DNA from: a virus
IMG/VR virus record: IMGVR_UViG_3300007960_000048
Span: 1 to 42,657 of that record
Length of the DNA: 42,657 nt
Reading direction: 5' to 3' (one strand)
The notes below the pieces were generated by a model, which did not search any database, was not told the DNA's origin, and saw only the letters and a list, made by a program, of their open reading frames with translations. The stretch's first letter is position 1. The number at the start of each line of letters is the position of its first letter. A program made the position numbers and the translations under genes. Positions 16,301 through 26,300 of the stretch are shown here, piece after piece.

Positions 16301-18699
16301 GCCAAGAGCTCACAATCAACTTTGGTCAAGTAGCTGCGGGCACTACGCCTGCAGAGCCTGCGATCATCAACACAGCGTCAGCTGGTGTGATCGAGAACGA
16401 TAGCTCAGCGGACAACCAGATCACGCTGAATGTCGAAGCTATCGTCGACGGAGCTTCGGTTGAGTTCTACGCTCCGGGCTTGGTGGTGACGTCAGGTGCG
16501 ATCACTACTGCAACAACACGACTGGATCCGACGTACATCAGCGTGGCCGGGGCTACGCCGGCTATCCCCGCAGGCGGCGCAGGGGATTGGGTCATTCCGC
16601 TCAATGTGATCGACCCCGATGATACGCTCGCAACGGTAACTCCTACAGGTGCGTTCGACATCGTCATTCGGAACCCGGATGGCCAGTACTCTAACGTGTC
16701 GTCTGCCGGTCAGATCACGTTCGATCAGGATCCGACGTTCAACAGCATTCAAGTGCTGCCTGCTGCTGACCACTTACCTGGTGAGCTAGATCTGTCGAAT
16801 GCTGCTGCCCCAGGAGCGGTGTTCAATATTGAGATCGACCTGATTGGTGCCGCTAGTAACTTTGATGGCGGCCCTCCGACGATCACCACAAGCGGCGGGT
16901 ACTTCAGTTCCTTCGTAGTGCTGCCTAACCCTGTAGGCAACGTGTGGACAATCTCCGCTCAGCTTAACGGCACTGCCGCTCTCGGCGATACGGCAGACCT
17001 AGTGATCACCAAGCAGCCTGCGCCAGGAGGTACCGGCCCGTCCACTGTGGCGTTGTCAGCTTTGGAGTTTGTCCAGTCCTTAGGTGTTGGCGGCGGCGGT
17101 AGTAACCCCGGTACGCTCGGCGCCACATTTGGCGGTGGCCCATTCACCAGCTCGGTTAACCCGACGTCTTTCAGCGGTGCACCTGCTGAAGGGTTGTACA
17201 GCGAGTTCACGATCGCTGGTCGGTTTGCACCTGAAGACGGCACAGGCAGTAACTTGACAGTTGACTTCGTTGACTCAACTGGTACTACCGTGGCTGCGTC
17301 AACAACGATCACAGCGGCAACGACGTCAAGTATCAGCGGCTTTGTTCGTTGGGCAGATAACAAAGCAGGCAAGCTGGTGACCACCAAGATCACAGACTCG
17401 ACGCTGTCGCAGACTGTGACGGCTGGTACGTCAGCCCGCATCGTCCAGCCCGCTGCTCCGCGTGTTCGCAGCGCTGTGCTGACACCTGCGTACGAAGGCA
17501 CAACTGGCGCAACGCTGACTATCTACGGAACCGGGCTTGTTCCCGGCTCAGTACCGTCAGGAGCCAGTGCGCTGAACTACTCGTACTCGCTGTTTGATAG
17601 CGGCGACGACACGGCGTTCTCGAGTGCTACCTTGACCTCGTCAAGCAGCACGCAGCTGGTGTACTCGGTAGACATCGCAGCCTCTACAGCGGGCCGCAGC
17701 TTCGGTGTTGCGATCAACTACCTTGGCGGCAACACGCTGCGTGCAGGAAACCTTGGGTTCATCCTTTCGCAGCCGGCTGGCGATCCGACGATCACAGGCT
17801 TGACGCTGTATAACGAGTTCGCTGATCCTGACGCAGCTACGGTTGTTGCGCCGGTTCCGAACACGGACAAGACAGCACTGCTACGCATACAGGGCACCAA
17901 CCTGGGTAGCGCCAACGTCGATCCTGGCGGTCTGGGCGATCCGGCTAGCGACCCTGGTGTGTACTTAGAGATCGTCGGTGAAGAGGATGACTCGGTCAGC
18001 TCTGACATCAAAGAGACGCCGCCTGGTCCTGGTTTGAGCGCCGCACTGTCCGAGGATCGGATTGAGGTGGTAGAAATTGTCACGCAGAGCACAGACGAGA
18101 TCATCGCGCGTGTTCCGGCATCAATCCCCTACAGCAACCTCCGAGCGCGGGTATGGCTCAACCGGCCTGCTACGCACCCTGACGGTGCTGGCGAGTGGGA
18201 CTTGGCTGCTGTGGACGCAACTGGTGCGGGGAATGCGCGAGGACTGACCTCTATCGGCACCACTGTTCGCTACGGGCAACACGCTCGTGGTCCTAAGGTG
18301 AATGTCGATCCGACCCAAGGCGCCACACAGCTCGATGTAGCGCGCTCGCTGCAGTCGCAAGTGGGCCCGGGCACTGAAGGTGGTTTCGTGACGCTGACCG
18401 TGCGGTTGCGCGAAGCAGTTGCCACCACTGAGGCCCCTGCCGTGACTGCGGTGGCCTCTGACCTCTACGGGGTCAAGTTCGAGAACATTGCAGTAACTAA
18501 GCTGGTGTCTCCGTTCGAGATCCAGATCACGATGAATGTTCCCGAGCCGGGCGTGAACAACACGTACCCCGATGCTTCGTTCACCACAGCGACACCAGTT
18601 GTTTGCGCACTTCAGTTCGCAAACGGCAGCATCATCGCAGGTGCTACGCTGGGCGCGAACGATTGGGGCGACACCGGTTCGTTCATCGCATACTCCTAA
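13333..18699 (+). CDS. Giant tail fibre protein (1788 residues)
   Basis: The N terminus (NNLNLNLPDKGS, NEWDVPVNENFQILDD) is the phage fibre attachment pattern, followed by GHSHSGVNGQGPKIDHANL, a motif common near the proximal end of fibres. A Gly/Cys/Pro patch (GGGGEPCCPPGTTGGG, about residue 452) and a short DVGDPF duplication mark a hinge. The remaining about 1300 residues are a series of beta-sandwich modules. At least two near the C terminus resemble IPT/TIG domains (PRVRSAVLTPAYEGTTGATL and PTITGLTLYN). No catalytic or depolymerase motif was recognised. It is probably a long side or central fibre contacting the host surface. Confidence 0.65.
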   Translation: MADPKSNNLNLNLPDKGSNKNEWDVPVNENFQILDDQFSGAGEVGHSHSGVNGQGPKIDHANLNDAGTNTHAEIDTHIADASIHGPFTDETLGKVTNADNSDEFTNVTEIQFANTSIQELSSGVVLVTAQAQTAAEELLNNSTTSAAVAWTDNFNWPVGTLLGDQCWATDVTTDGPSFAVRNNAGSGAGTRAELIVPEATTGAVTSLADCHVPHGLVQRVTVVVDDVSDGATDLVATGDAVTLSLDLLSTPQVGGVNRPTLRGVSLLISKAAGSNLLTYQLSVDTSTGPSPQVTVDLTTAIDTLFTPVTGYSGDLTQEFLEGCHEFSVSRAKVESELDNDTPAITFHYYYNYRLAATFTCSPASTATAQQRSFYSKVDELINQVFATSNPVEPEFGRIGFGVGYDVRTGSALQMRVRCVTVTSQDDIFLPTPGELPTTDIDPGGGGEPCCPPGTTGGGVDVGDPFVNGGILDVGDPFDYDGPNIFGTTWVIDSEVIAQNGNDVGFLVVETNVAEPRSFTVFCEPPAPAASQSGIPYVPTATVIGAGAAALSELILEGSNLPEGQWDANNNVADSQQLVQVSIFTDQDLYYSGGQGWMQNSANAQLIPAGTQLYPTYNGPGALGFLSGMIVFSDQEITIDDTGSQRKLISAAATTALSVLPKGATFTIRLTPKFNTNTADWSAEFPGALRIAQGNPFDYPVTLTKFKYDPYATNPSWEPITNGLTEGDVVLFGFSGIDMPVGQGYWSQAGDGPVWSISDANSVLPTDGLPPNVSAPYVFANPNAQVQASFAVINMPDTAMANTVPSGAPLPDGSIGTTQFNPAIGPNSIGFENNGFWGTWKINNDFFTAALTGGTDLRIRVFDQTSNVEFGAFDIALVSEISARPLSSNGAILIDPSDGTDPITQAGNIVTVLASLSHSDWESGQTGLFEADLVSGFANNGTTLTDSDFSANGSGATKVFALELQELSATEGENIVVTYRNKLAFDQGQAGQELTINFGQVAAGTTPAEPAIINTASAGVIENDSSADNQITLNVEAIVDGASVEFYAPGLVVTSGAITTATTRLDPTYISVAGATPAIPAGGAGDWVIPLNVIDPDDTLATVTPTGAFDIVIRNPDGQYSNVSSAGQITFDQDPTFNSIQVLPAADHLPGELDLSNAAAPGAVFNIEIDLIGAASNFDGGPPTITTSGGYFSSFVVLPNPVGNVWTISAQLNGTAALGDTADLVITKQPAPGGTGPSTVALSALEFVQSLGVGGGGSNPGTLGATFGGGPFTSSVNPTSFSGAPAEGLYSEFTIAGRFAPEDGTGSNLTVDFVDSTGTTVAASTTITAATTSSISGFVRWADNKAGKLVTTKITDSTLSQTVTAGTSARIVQPAAPRVRSAVLTPAYEGTTGATLTIYGTGLVPGSVPSGASALNYSYSLFDSGDDTAFSSATLTSSSSTQLVYSVDIAASTAGRSFGVAINYLGGNTLRAGNLGFILSQPAGDPTITGLTLYNEFADPDAATVVAPVPNTDKTALLRIQGTNLGSANVDPGGLGDPASDPGVYLEIVGEEDDSVSSDIKETPPGPGLSAALSEDRIEVVEIVTQSTDEIIARVPASIPYSNLRARVWLNRPATHPDGAGEWDLAAVDATGAGNARGLTSIGTTVRYGQHARGPKVNVDPTQGATQLDVARSLQSQVGPGTEGGFVTLTVRLREAVATTEAPAVTAVASDLYGVKFENIAVTKLVSPFEIQITMNVPEPGVNNTYPDASFTTATPVVCALQFANGSIIAGATLGANDWGDTGSFIAYS

Positions 18700-18725
18700 G
18701 CTGAAGTAGTCCAAGGACTAACGAA

Positions 18726-19358
18726 ATGAACGTCCGAACCCTCTACCGCGGCTACGTAGACGGCCTGGCTAAGCTCGCCAACATCGAGCTCAAGTGGGAC
18801 GCTACACAGCAGCGCAGCCTTCCTGGGCAGCAGATGCCGTCAGCCAAAGCCCCCAAGCCGCAGGGTGATCCTGCCGCTCAGCAGGCCCCTGCAGTGCCGG
18901 ACGAGGTTACGCAAACCGGTCCTGCCGCTCCCGAGCAGCCTGCAGACGCCGCTGTCGGTGCAGCGCCTCCGCCCGGGATGATGATCGATCCCGTGCAGGC
19001 AGAGAACCAGCGACTCCAGACGCTGGTAGAGAACGCAAAACTCAGACTCCAATACACGCAACTCGAACAGCAGATCGCAGAAGCTAAGAATCCGGCTACA
19101 GCCGGTGCAGCTGCGGCTGTTAAGACCCGGGCATCTGGGTCTAAGGGTTCGGCCGAACCGAAGGCTGAGGCCAAAGCAGCAGATAAGGCAAAGTCCGAAA
19201 AGGCTGAGCCGAAGGCGTCAGGTAAGAAGCCTGATGTGGCTGGTGCGGCGGCCAAGGCCACGGTTAAGCCGAGTAAGGGCAAAGCGGACGACAAGGACGC
19301 TAAGCAGGACAAAAAGCCTGCTGCCAAGACCAAGGACGGCCAGGAGGCCAAGAACTGA
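18726..19358 (+). CDS. Histone-H1-like Lys/Ala/Pro-rich protein
   Basis: A 210-residue protein in three parts. The first about 20 residues carry YRGYVDGLAKLANIEL, which resembles the GFxDELxKIA peptide seen elsewhere in the window. A Pro/Ala/Gln-rich linker follows. Residues about 93-122 form a short coiled coil (QAENQRLQTLVENAKLRLQ). The last about 85 residues consist almost entirely of Lys, Ala, Pro, Gly, Ser, Asp and Glu, like the tail of linker histone H1 or bacterial H1-like proteins, though with more acidic residues. AAGGA at 18713-18717 serves as ribosome-binding site. It may contact packaged DNA or act as a disordered internal virion protein. The role is inferred from composition only. 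Confidence 0.55.
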   Translation: MNVRTLYRGYVDGLAKLANIELKWDATQQRSLPGQQMPSAKAPKPQGDPAAQQAPAVPDEVTQTGPAAPEQPADAAVGAAPPPGMMIDPVQAENQRLQTLVENAKLRLQYTQLEQQIAEAKNPATAGAAAAVKTRASGSKGSAEPKAEAKAADKAKSEKAEPKASGKKPDVAGAAAKATVKPSKGKADDKDAKQDKKPAAKTKDGQEAKN

Positions 19359-20377
19359 TGTTCAAACTCGCCGGGATGGTGATCGATGCGTATGACGATC
19401 CTTCGTTCGTCAACAGCATCGACGCCCAACAGCTCTTCGGTAAGGAGCTCCCCCACCCTCACGAGATTGACTCGCTTCCCGACCGCGCCTTCGCCGTGAA
19501 GATCGCTGACGGTAGTGTCAATCAACGCCGATACCCGATCCACACCCGCGCAGCTGCGTTCTTCTCAGCAGCGTATCTCGAGAGCAACGCTGAGTCGCTG
19601 CCCGAGGATGTGGTGAAGACGGCTGCTTCGCGGATCAATGCAGCGTTCGAGCACTACGGCCTCCGGCCCAGCTCTGGACTGCAGAAGCTGGCAGAAGCAG
19701 CGAGCGATGCGGACCCGACCGTCATTCAAGTGGTGGTAGAGCAGGCCCCGGAGCAGCAGTGCGTTGGCAGCCTCGAGAAGGTCGCCGAAGTGCTGCAGGA
19801 TCAGTTCGTTCGCAACTACTCCAAGATGACTCCGCGTGATCGTTGTGAGTTTGCGGACGGCCTGCTCAAGCAGGCTGGAACTGCTGCCATCACTGACGAT
19901 CGAGTCTGGGACTACGTGCCGAAGCCGATTCTGGGCCCGTGGTTCGAGGGCGAGCTCAGAGACCGAAGCACCCTGACAGAGGGCACTGAGTTCTCGGACA
20001 TCTACACCAAGCTGGCTAACCACCAGCCGGTGCTAGACGACCCACAGGACGGCATCAAGCTCGCCCAAGAGATCGAAACGCTCGATCGTGCAGCTGGCCT
20101 TCGTCCCAAATACGGCCCGGAGATGCGCGACCCGTACCTTGCCTGCTTCGGTGGTATGGACCTGCGCAAGACAGCCAACGAGCTTCGGCGCATGGAGGCA
20201 CAGCACAAGCTGGCTCCTGCGGAGGGTCTGACAACCAAGGATCAGTTCCTGGTTGATCTTGAGAACAGGTTCCCGCGATGGGATACTTCGTACGTCAAGA
20301 CGGCCAGCGTTGCTCGAGATCTGAAGTCTGAGTTCGATGGGCCGTACCGCGAAGCCCTCGACGAGTACTTTGGCTGA
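19358..20377 (+). CDS. Hypothetical virion protein rich in the K-x-A motif
   Basis: A 339-residue, mostly helical protein whose ATG overlaps the upstream stop (TGATG); AGGAGG lies ten bases before it. Residues about 20-75 contain AFAVKIADGSVNQRRYPIHT and then FFSAAYLESN, a compact alpha/beta start. The rest is helical, with eight copies of hydrophobic-x-K-x-A (MFKLA, VVKTA, LQKLA, LEKVA, LLKQA, YTKLA, LRKTA, YVKTA). Position just before the portal, and the motif shared with the protease and scaffold-like proteins, suggest an internal head or head-assembly protein. No family recognised. Confidence 0.55.
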   Translation: MFKLAGMVIDAYDDPSFVNSIDAQQLFGKELPHPHEIDSLPDRAFAVKIADGSVNQRRYPIHTRAAAFFSAAYLESNAESLPEDVVKTAASRINAAFEHYGLRPSSGLQKLAEAASDADPTVIQVVVEQAPEQQCVGSLEKVAEVLQDQFVRNYSKMTPRDRCEFADGLLKQAGTAAITDDRVWDYVPKPILGPWFEGELRDRSTLTEGTEFSDIYTKLANHQPVLDDPQDGIKLAQEIETLDRAAGLRPKYGPEMRDPYLACFGGMDLRKTANELRRMEAQHKLAPAEGLTTKDQFLVDLENRFPRWDTSYVKTASVARDLKSEFDGPYREALDEYFG

Positions 20378-20973
20378 TGAAAGAGCTTGCGGGCGTATTT
20401 CGCGCCCACCACATACTTCCAGGCGTCTACCAAGAGCTGCTGAGTAAGCAGTTTGGTGGCGCCTGGTTGGAATGGGAGCCGGAGACGCTGTGGTCCGAGA
20501 TTGAGCGCGAGTTCCACGCTCAGTGCTCGGACATTGTGAAGAGCAAGATCATGGCTCTTCGGGCATTCAAGCTCACAGATCGATTCTTCACGGATGCCCA
20601 CGTGTTCGAGAACACGTGCCTGGCGATGAACGATCTGCCTTACGACATTGACTTGTTCGAGCCGGTCGCGGTCGAGGAGCTTGAGTATGCTCTTCGAGCT
20701 TTGCTGCCGCTCAAGAAGCGCACGTTCAGCCGTGAAGTGCAGGGGTACGTGCAGGCGTGCTGCCGACGCGACGGGCTGATCAAGTACCCAGCTATGCTTG
20801 CCTTTGCTCAGCCTGAACCAGACGCTGAGTACAAAGACCTTATTCGCGCGATTCAGCCCAAGCGGAATGACAACCCTGATCTAGAGGATGTCGTTCAGGT
20901 ACAGTCGAATCGCCTCTACAACATCGATCTGTACGTAGCCAACAAGATTGGCCAAATGGCCGTGCCTAAGTGA
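20377..20973 (+). CDS. Hypothetical protein upstream of portal
   Basis: A 198-residue protein overlapping the upstream stop by one base. Composition is helical with many aromatic and acidic residues (GGAWLEWEPETLWSEIEREF), and a basic C-terminal third. Its place two genes upstream of the polymerase and directly before the portal suggests a connector or head-completion role, but no sequence motif supports this. Unlike its upstream neighbour it lacks the K-x-A motif. Confidence 0.5.
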   Translation: MKELAGVFRAHHILPGVYQELLSKQFGGAWLEWEPETLWSEIEREFHAQCSDIVKSKIMALRAFKLTDRFFTDAHVFENTCLAMNDLPYDIDLFEPVAVEELEYALRALLPLKKRTFSREVQGYVQACCRRDGLIKYPAMLAFAQPEPDAEYKDLIRAIQPKRNDNPDLEDVVQVQSNRLYNIDLYVANKIGQMAVPK

Positions 20974-20976
20974 TCT

Positions 20977-22938
20977 ATGAGCCTCGAATCCAGTAACTCA
21001 CTTGGCAACCGGTCAGGCTCTGGCAGCAGAGGACGCGGGCTAGGCAACTACGCTCACCCGTTCTTCGACCCGAGCACCAGCTACATCCCGAACTCCGTCA
21101 AGGAGATGTTTCGGTGGTGCTTGTACCTCTACACGACGCACTCCGAGATCGCTCCGACGATCAACAAGAAGTGCTCGTATGTCATCACACCGCTGATCTA
21201 CGAGTCTGAGAGCTCGTACTCAACTAGAGCGTGGCGTGAGCTGCTCGAGCGCAACATCAAGCTGCGCGAGGCGGAGTACAAGCTGCTGCTGGACAACGAG
21301 GTTTACGGCAACGCCTTTGCGTCCATCTACCGACCGTTCGACCGGCACCTGATTTGTAAGCACTGCGGGCACAAGTTCATGGCGCGGACGCACAAGGACT
21401 GGAAGTACCGCGACAACCGATTCGAGGGTCACTGCCCTGAGTGCAAGACGCAGAACAAAGACTTCGAGGTCTACGATCGGCCGGTCAAGAACCGGAAGCG
21501 AACCAAGATCATTCGCTGGAACCCGAAGTACATCGACGTCCGGTACAACCCGTTCAGCGACAGCTCGACGTACATCTACCGCATCCCTCAGTGGCTGCGT
21601 AAGCGTGTTCAGGACGCCAACTCCAACCGCGATCTAATCCTTGAAACTCCGATGTCGATCCTCAAGGCGACGAAGGAGAAGAAGAACGTCAAGCTAGATC
21701 CCGACAACATCTACCACTTCAAGAACCCGAGCGTCTCTATGGAGGACGACGCTTTCGGGCTCCCGCCGCTTCTCCCGGTCTTCAAAGACGCTTGGCTCTT
21801 CCAGACGTACCGCCGGGCACAAGAAGCGATTGCGCTTGATCACGTTTTGCCGCTGACTGTCCTCACGCCCTCAGCACCCGCTGGCGGCCCCAGCCCGCAC
21901 ATGGCTGCGGACCTCGGGGACTGGTCAGACAAGATGATGAACATCATCCAGAAGTGGCGTCGTGATCAGAACGGTATCTACACCATGCCGTTCCCTGCGC
22001 AGATGCTGAACATCCGTGGTGACGCGCAGGCGCTCAATGTCCACAACGACATGACGATGGTGCGGGAGCAGATCACTGGTGGTCTGGACACGCCCCAGGA
22101 GTTTGTGTACGGCGGACTCAATTGGACTGGCTCGTCAATCTCGCTGCGTGTTCTGGAGAACATCTTCCTGAACAAGATTGAGCAGCTCGATAACTTCCTC
22201 AAGGACTTCGTCATCCCGCGCTTGACGCGCTGGTGCGGCATGCCGCCGATTCACCTGCGTCACCGTGACTTCAAGATGGCGGACGACGCGCAGCAGAAGC
22301 AGATCGCGCTGTCGCTGCGGCAAACGAACACGCTGTCCGATCAGACCACGATCGAAGAGCTCGGCTTCGACTTCGAGCGCGAGAACACGCGCAAGCAGAA
22401 GGAAGAGATCGAGCGCTTGGCAGTCATGGAGCGTCAGCAGCTGCAGGCTGCCAAGGTCCAAGGACAGGCCAGCGTGATCCAGGCTGAGTACGCTGCAAAG
22501 GCTCAAGTGGCCCAACAGAAGGCACTCGAGGCGGATATCCGCGAAGCTCGGGAGCAAGGCTACATCGCTGAGTACGCACCAAAAGGGGATCCGAACGCCC
22601 AAACTGGAGGTGGAGACCCCTACCAAGGCGGGACGCCTAATGGAGCACCTAGTGGTGCTCCTGATCAGTCCGCTGCGGCTGGCGCTCCGCAACAAGGTCA
22701 GCAGCCTGGGGACACGTCTTGGCAGGCTGATCCTCAGATGCTCGACACTATGTCGGACAACATGCTCAAAACGATCCCGCCGAACATGATCGAGCATGAG
22801 ATTGCCGTCCTACAGCAGACCAACCCGGCGCTAGCTGCTGCCATCAGGCGGCGTCAGAGGCTGATCCAAGATCAGGTGAACGACATCAAGCCGCTGCCTG
22901 AGCAGAAGCCGCCGCGCAGAGAGAACAGTCCGGTATGA
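20977..22938 (+). CDS. Portal protein with inserted zinc ribbon
   Basis: A 653-residue protein with the features of large phage portals: an N-terminal segment (NSVKEMFRWCLYLYTTHSEI), a wing with NEVYGNAFASIYRPF, the central PEFVYGG-like run (GGLDTPQEFVYGGLNWTGSS) followed by a helix that would form the stem, and a C-terminal coiled coil rich in Gln/Glu/Ala (about 455-525) ending in a Gly/Pro/Gln-rich tail. C127-K-H-C130 and C153-P-E-C156 form a zinc ribbon in the wing. Portals are dodecamers at one capsid vertex through which DNA enters and leaves. Size and neighbours are consistent, although the terminase lies 12.6 kb downstream. Confidence 0.8.
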   Translation: MSLESSNSLGNRSGSGSRGRGLGNYAHPFFDPSTSYIPNSVKEMFRWCLYLYTTHSEIAPTINKKCSYVITPLIYESESSYSTRAWRELLERNIKLREAEYKLLLDNEVYGNAFASIYRPFDRHLICKHCGHKFMARTHKDWKYRDNRFEGHCPECKTQNKDFEVYDRPVKNRKRTKIIRWNPKYIDVRYNPFSDSSTYIYRIPQWLRKRVQDANSNRDLILETPMSILKATKEKKNVKLDPDNIYHFKNPSVSMEDDAFGLPPLLPVFKDAWLFQTYRRAQEAIALDHVLPLTVLTPSAPAGGPSPHMAADLGDWSDKMMNIIQKWRRDQNGIYTMPFPAQMLNIRGDAQALNVHNDMTMVREQITGGLDTPQEFVYGGLNWTGSSISLRVLENIFLNKIEQLDNFLKDFVIPRLTRWCGMPPIHLRHRDFKMADDAQQKQIALSLRQTNTLSDQTTIEELGFDFERENTRKQKEEIERLAVMERQQLQAAKVQGQASVIQAEYAAKAQVAQQKALEADIREAREQGYIAEYAPKGDPNAQTGGGDPYQGGTPNGAPSGAPDQSAAAGAPQQGQQPGDTSWQADPQMLDTMSDNMLKTIPPNMIEHEIAVLQQTNPALAAAIRRRQRLIQDQVNDIKPLPEQKPPRRENSPV

Positions 22939-23366
22939 CCCGACGCAGGACCCTCACAGACCGAGTGCAGCAAGGCGTTGCACAACGACTGAAGCAGCAA
23001 GGAGCTATGCCCAAGCTCACTGCTGCGCTCCTGCGTATTGACTCTGAGGAGATGGACGTGTCGCGTGCTCGACGTATCGAGCTGCTCGACATGAACAAGG
23101 ACATTGACTGCCGTCGATGGCAGGTGCTGTACAACGATACGGCGCGCTACGAAGTCATCAGCGCTACTGAGAAGACCTCAGCTGCCGGTGACTACTTCAT
23201 CCGCGTCATCTACTTCGAGAAGGGCGATAACCTTCCGCTCTACAAGTCCCAGCAAGAGCTGCGCGAAGGAGATGACCAGGCAGAAGCACGGCGCGTCCTG
23301 AACAGCGAAGATGACGAAGAGCTGAACGAGCTTTTCGCTGGGTTGTCGGACGACGCTGATGATTGA
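22935..23366 (+). CDS. Hypothetical protein between portal and RNA polymerase
   Basis: A 143-residue protein whose ATG overlaps the portal stop by 4 bases and whose end overlaps the polymerase start by 8 bases. The N terminus is basic and helical (TRRRTLTDRVQQGVAQRLKQ), the middle is a probable alpha/beta unit (DCRRWQVLYNDTARYEVIS, YFIRVIYFEKGDN), and the last 30 residues are strongly acidic. Being coupled on both sides it may be a head-tail or polymerase-associated protein; a small polymerase cofactor is possible but unsupported by any motif. Confidence 0.5.
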   Translation: MTRRRTLTDRVQQGVAQRLKQQGAMPKLTAALLRIDSEEMDVSRARRIELLDMNKDIDCRRWQVLYNDTARYEVISATEKTSAAGDYFIRVIYFEKGDNLPLYKSQQELREGDDQAEARRVLNSEDDEELNELFAGLSDDADD

Positions 23367-26300
23367 GTCCGCGCACTTAGAGCGCTTCACGGAGCTCCTG
23401 GCTAAAAGCGAGGACATCGTCAAAGCTCAGTTCCCGGTGATCGGGGACAAGAGCACGCTTACTGCGTCCAACTTCCGTTGGCGCAAAGTGGGTGCTGACG
23501 TACTGCTAGACGTCAAGCGACAGCGAGACGTGAAGCTCAAAGAGGGCACGCTCAATGCTGTCCTGGTAGCTGACGTCAAGATCAAGAACGAGAGTGGCAA
23601 GGTGCTGGACGAGAAAAACCGGCATCCGATCTTGCTAATACCGCACCTTACGGCCAACGGCAGCTACCTGGTAAAGGGCAAGGAAGTCCAAGTCGTCAGC
23701 CAGTTTCGTCTGCGTCCTGGTATCTACACGTCAGATGCTAACGACAACCAGGTTGAGGTGTTCCTCAACACCACAGCGTCGAGAACGCTCAAAATCCTGC
23801 TTAACCGGGATACGGGTCTAATCCGGCTGCGTATCGGCTCCGGCTTCCATGTGCCGATCTACTCTGTGCTGCGCTGCATGGGGATGCGCGATGCTGAGAT
23901 CCGGCAGTTGCTGACGAACGAGCTCTACCCGACTAACTTCGAGGCTGCGGATCTGCGCAGAGACGTAGAGCGTATGTTGTCGAAGCTGCGGCCCTACGCG
24001 CAGAGCAACGAACTCGACGAGCAGATGAGGCTCGTCAGGGAGTTCATGGAATCAAAGCCGCTGGACCCTGCTGTCAACAAGCTGACGGTAGGCCGGCCGG
24101 TCAGCAAGATTGATCGCTCGGCGTTCTACGAAGGCGTCAAGAAAGCGCTGGCTGTTTCGCGCAAGGAAGCGCAGGCAGACGACAAAGAGTCTCTGGCGTT
24201 CAAATCGATCCACTCAGTCGAGGACTTCGTACCTGAGAAGATCCAGAACGCTGCTCCTGCCATTCAGCGCAAGCTCAAGTTCGAGCTGATGCGGAACCCG
24301 ACGATCGACTCTGTCATCCCGCCGATGACGTTCTCTGAGCCGGTCACCCAGTTCTTCACCACGTCGGAGTTCACGCGCTACAGCGACCAGAACAACCCGC
24401 TGGACATGGCCTCGGTCAATGCCTTGGTCACAACCATCGGAGACGGCGGCATCTCGAGCTCGCACGCCATTACTGACGACGTGCGCACCGTACACCCGTC
24501 GCACTTCAGCCTGCTCGACCCGCTGCATACACCTGAGGGCGATAAGGTCGGTGTGACCAACCACCTCTCGCTTGGTGCTATCAAGAAAGGGCAGACGCTC
24601 TTTGTGCCTGTCTACGTTGCAGCGACAGGTAAGCGCACCGAGGTGTCTGTTCAGGACCTCGACGGTACGACCGTTGCGTTCCCTGACCAGTACAGCAACA
24701 TGCCGGAGGACCCCAAGAAGGGCTTTGATGGCAAACCTAAGCCGAAAGACCCCGAGTCGGTCCGCGCACGTCGGCGCAACCAGATCGCTGACGTTAAGGC
24801 TAGCGAGGTTGACTACATCTTCGTGTCGCCTGACGCGTTCTTCTCGAGCACCACGGCAATGGTGCCATTCCTCAACAACAACCACGCGAACCGTGTGTTG
24901 ATGGGGGACAAGCACGTTGAACAGTCGGTAGGGCTTGTAGACCCCGACAAGCCTCTAGTGCAGCACCGGCTTGCAGGAGGTGGCTACGAGGAGCTGTTTG
25001 GGTCAGCGCTAACGCCTAAGGCTGTCGACATCCGCACTGGCGAGGCTCGTGGCGGTGTGGTGACTGAGGTCACTGACGACTACATCAAGATCCGACCTAG
25101 TCGTGGTCGCGTCTACAAAGTGCCGCTTAGGCATAACTATCCGCTGAACTCAAACACCTACTTGCACGACGAGCCGATCGTCAAAGTAGGAGACCGTGTC
25201 AAAGCTGGCCAGGACGTAGCGCGAAACAACTTCACCAAAGACGGTTCGCTGGCTATGGGGAAGAACCTCAAAGTCGCGTACACCGCCTGGAAGGGGTACA
25301 ACTTCGAGGACGGTATCGTCATTTCTGAGTCGTGCGCCAAGAAGCTGACCTCTACGCACAAGTATGAGTTCCGCGTACAGATCAAGAAGAAGGTACATGT
25401 CGGGCGTAAGAAATACCTGGCTGCCTTCCCTACTGAAGTCGCCAACTGTCCTGCTGACCTCTACACCGAGTCCGGCATAGTCAAAAAGGGTGCAACAGTG
25501 CCTCCGGGTACTGTGCTGATCCCCGCTATCCAGGAAGCGGAGTACCACCCGGAGTACGACTACAGCAAGCTGCACCGCAGTGCGGGCTTGAAGTTCGTAG
25601 ACATCTCAGAAGTCTGGGACAGTGCATATGAGGGCACTGTTGTTGACGTTGTGGAGTCACGTGGATTTGTCAAGGTCTACATCCACACCAAAGAGCAGAT
25701 GCAGGTCGGTGACAAGCTGTCATCTCGCCACGGATCTAAGGGCATCGTGACCTGCTTTGACGATCAGACAGATATTCTCACTGCCAATGGCTGGAAGCCG
25801 TTTTCAGAGCTGACGCTATCAGATAAGATTAGCGCGCAAATAGGCGGCCGTCTTGAGTTCGTCACACCAGAAGCACTTCATCGGTTCGATTACTCTGGGC
25901 CGATGTACGGAGTGGCCAACGACCACCTCGACTATCTGGTAACGCCAGACCATCGGGTGTGGAGCCGCATCGAGCACTATCGCGGTCAGACCGCTGAATA
26001 CAAGTTCCAGCGAGCTGATGAAGTCAAGGGACGTCGGTACCTGCAGTACGCAGCTAAATCTTCGCTTCCTGAACACACTGCCGCAGTGTTTGTACTACCA
26101 AAAGCAGCAAGAGCTAAAGGGCGTGACTGTCTTCGTAAGTTCAATACTGAAGACTTCGCCGAGCTGCTGGGATGGTATCTGGCTGAAGGCTGCTTAGCCG
26201 GTGGTCGGTACGGCGTCGCACAAGTGCGTCAGTATCGCATTCATATCGCCCAAAGCCAGGTAGCTAATCCCGACAACTGTAAACGTATCGGGGCCTTGCT

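Noticed and set aside
18726-19358. Possible bacterial lipoprotein or surface protein with a Lys/Ala-rich tail
   Set aside because: No signal peptide or lipobox is present, and it sits within virion genes with a one-base overlap to the next gene.
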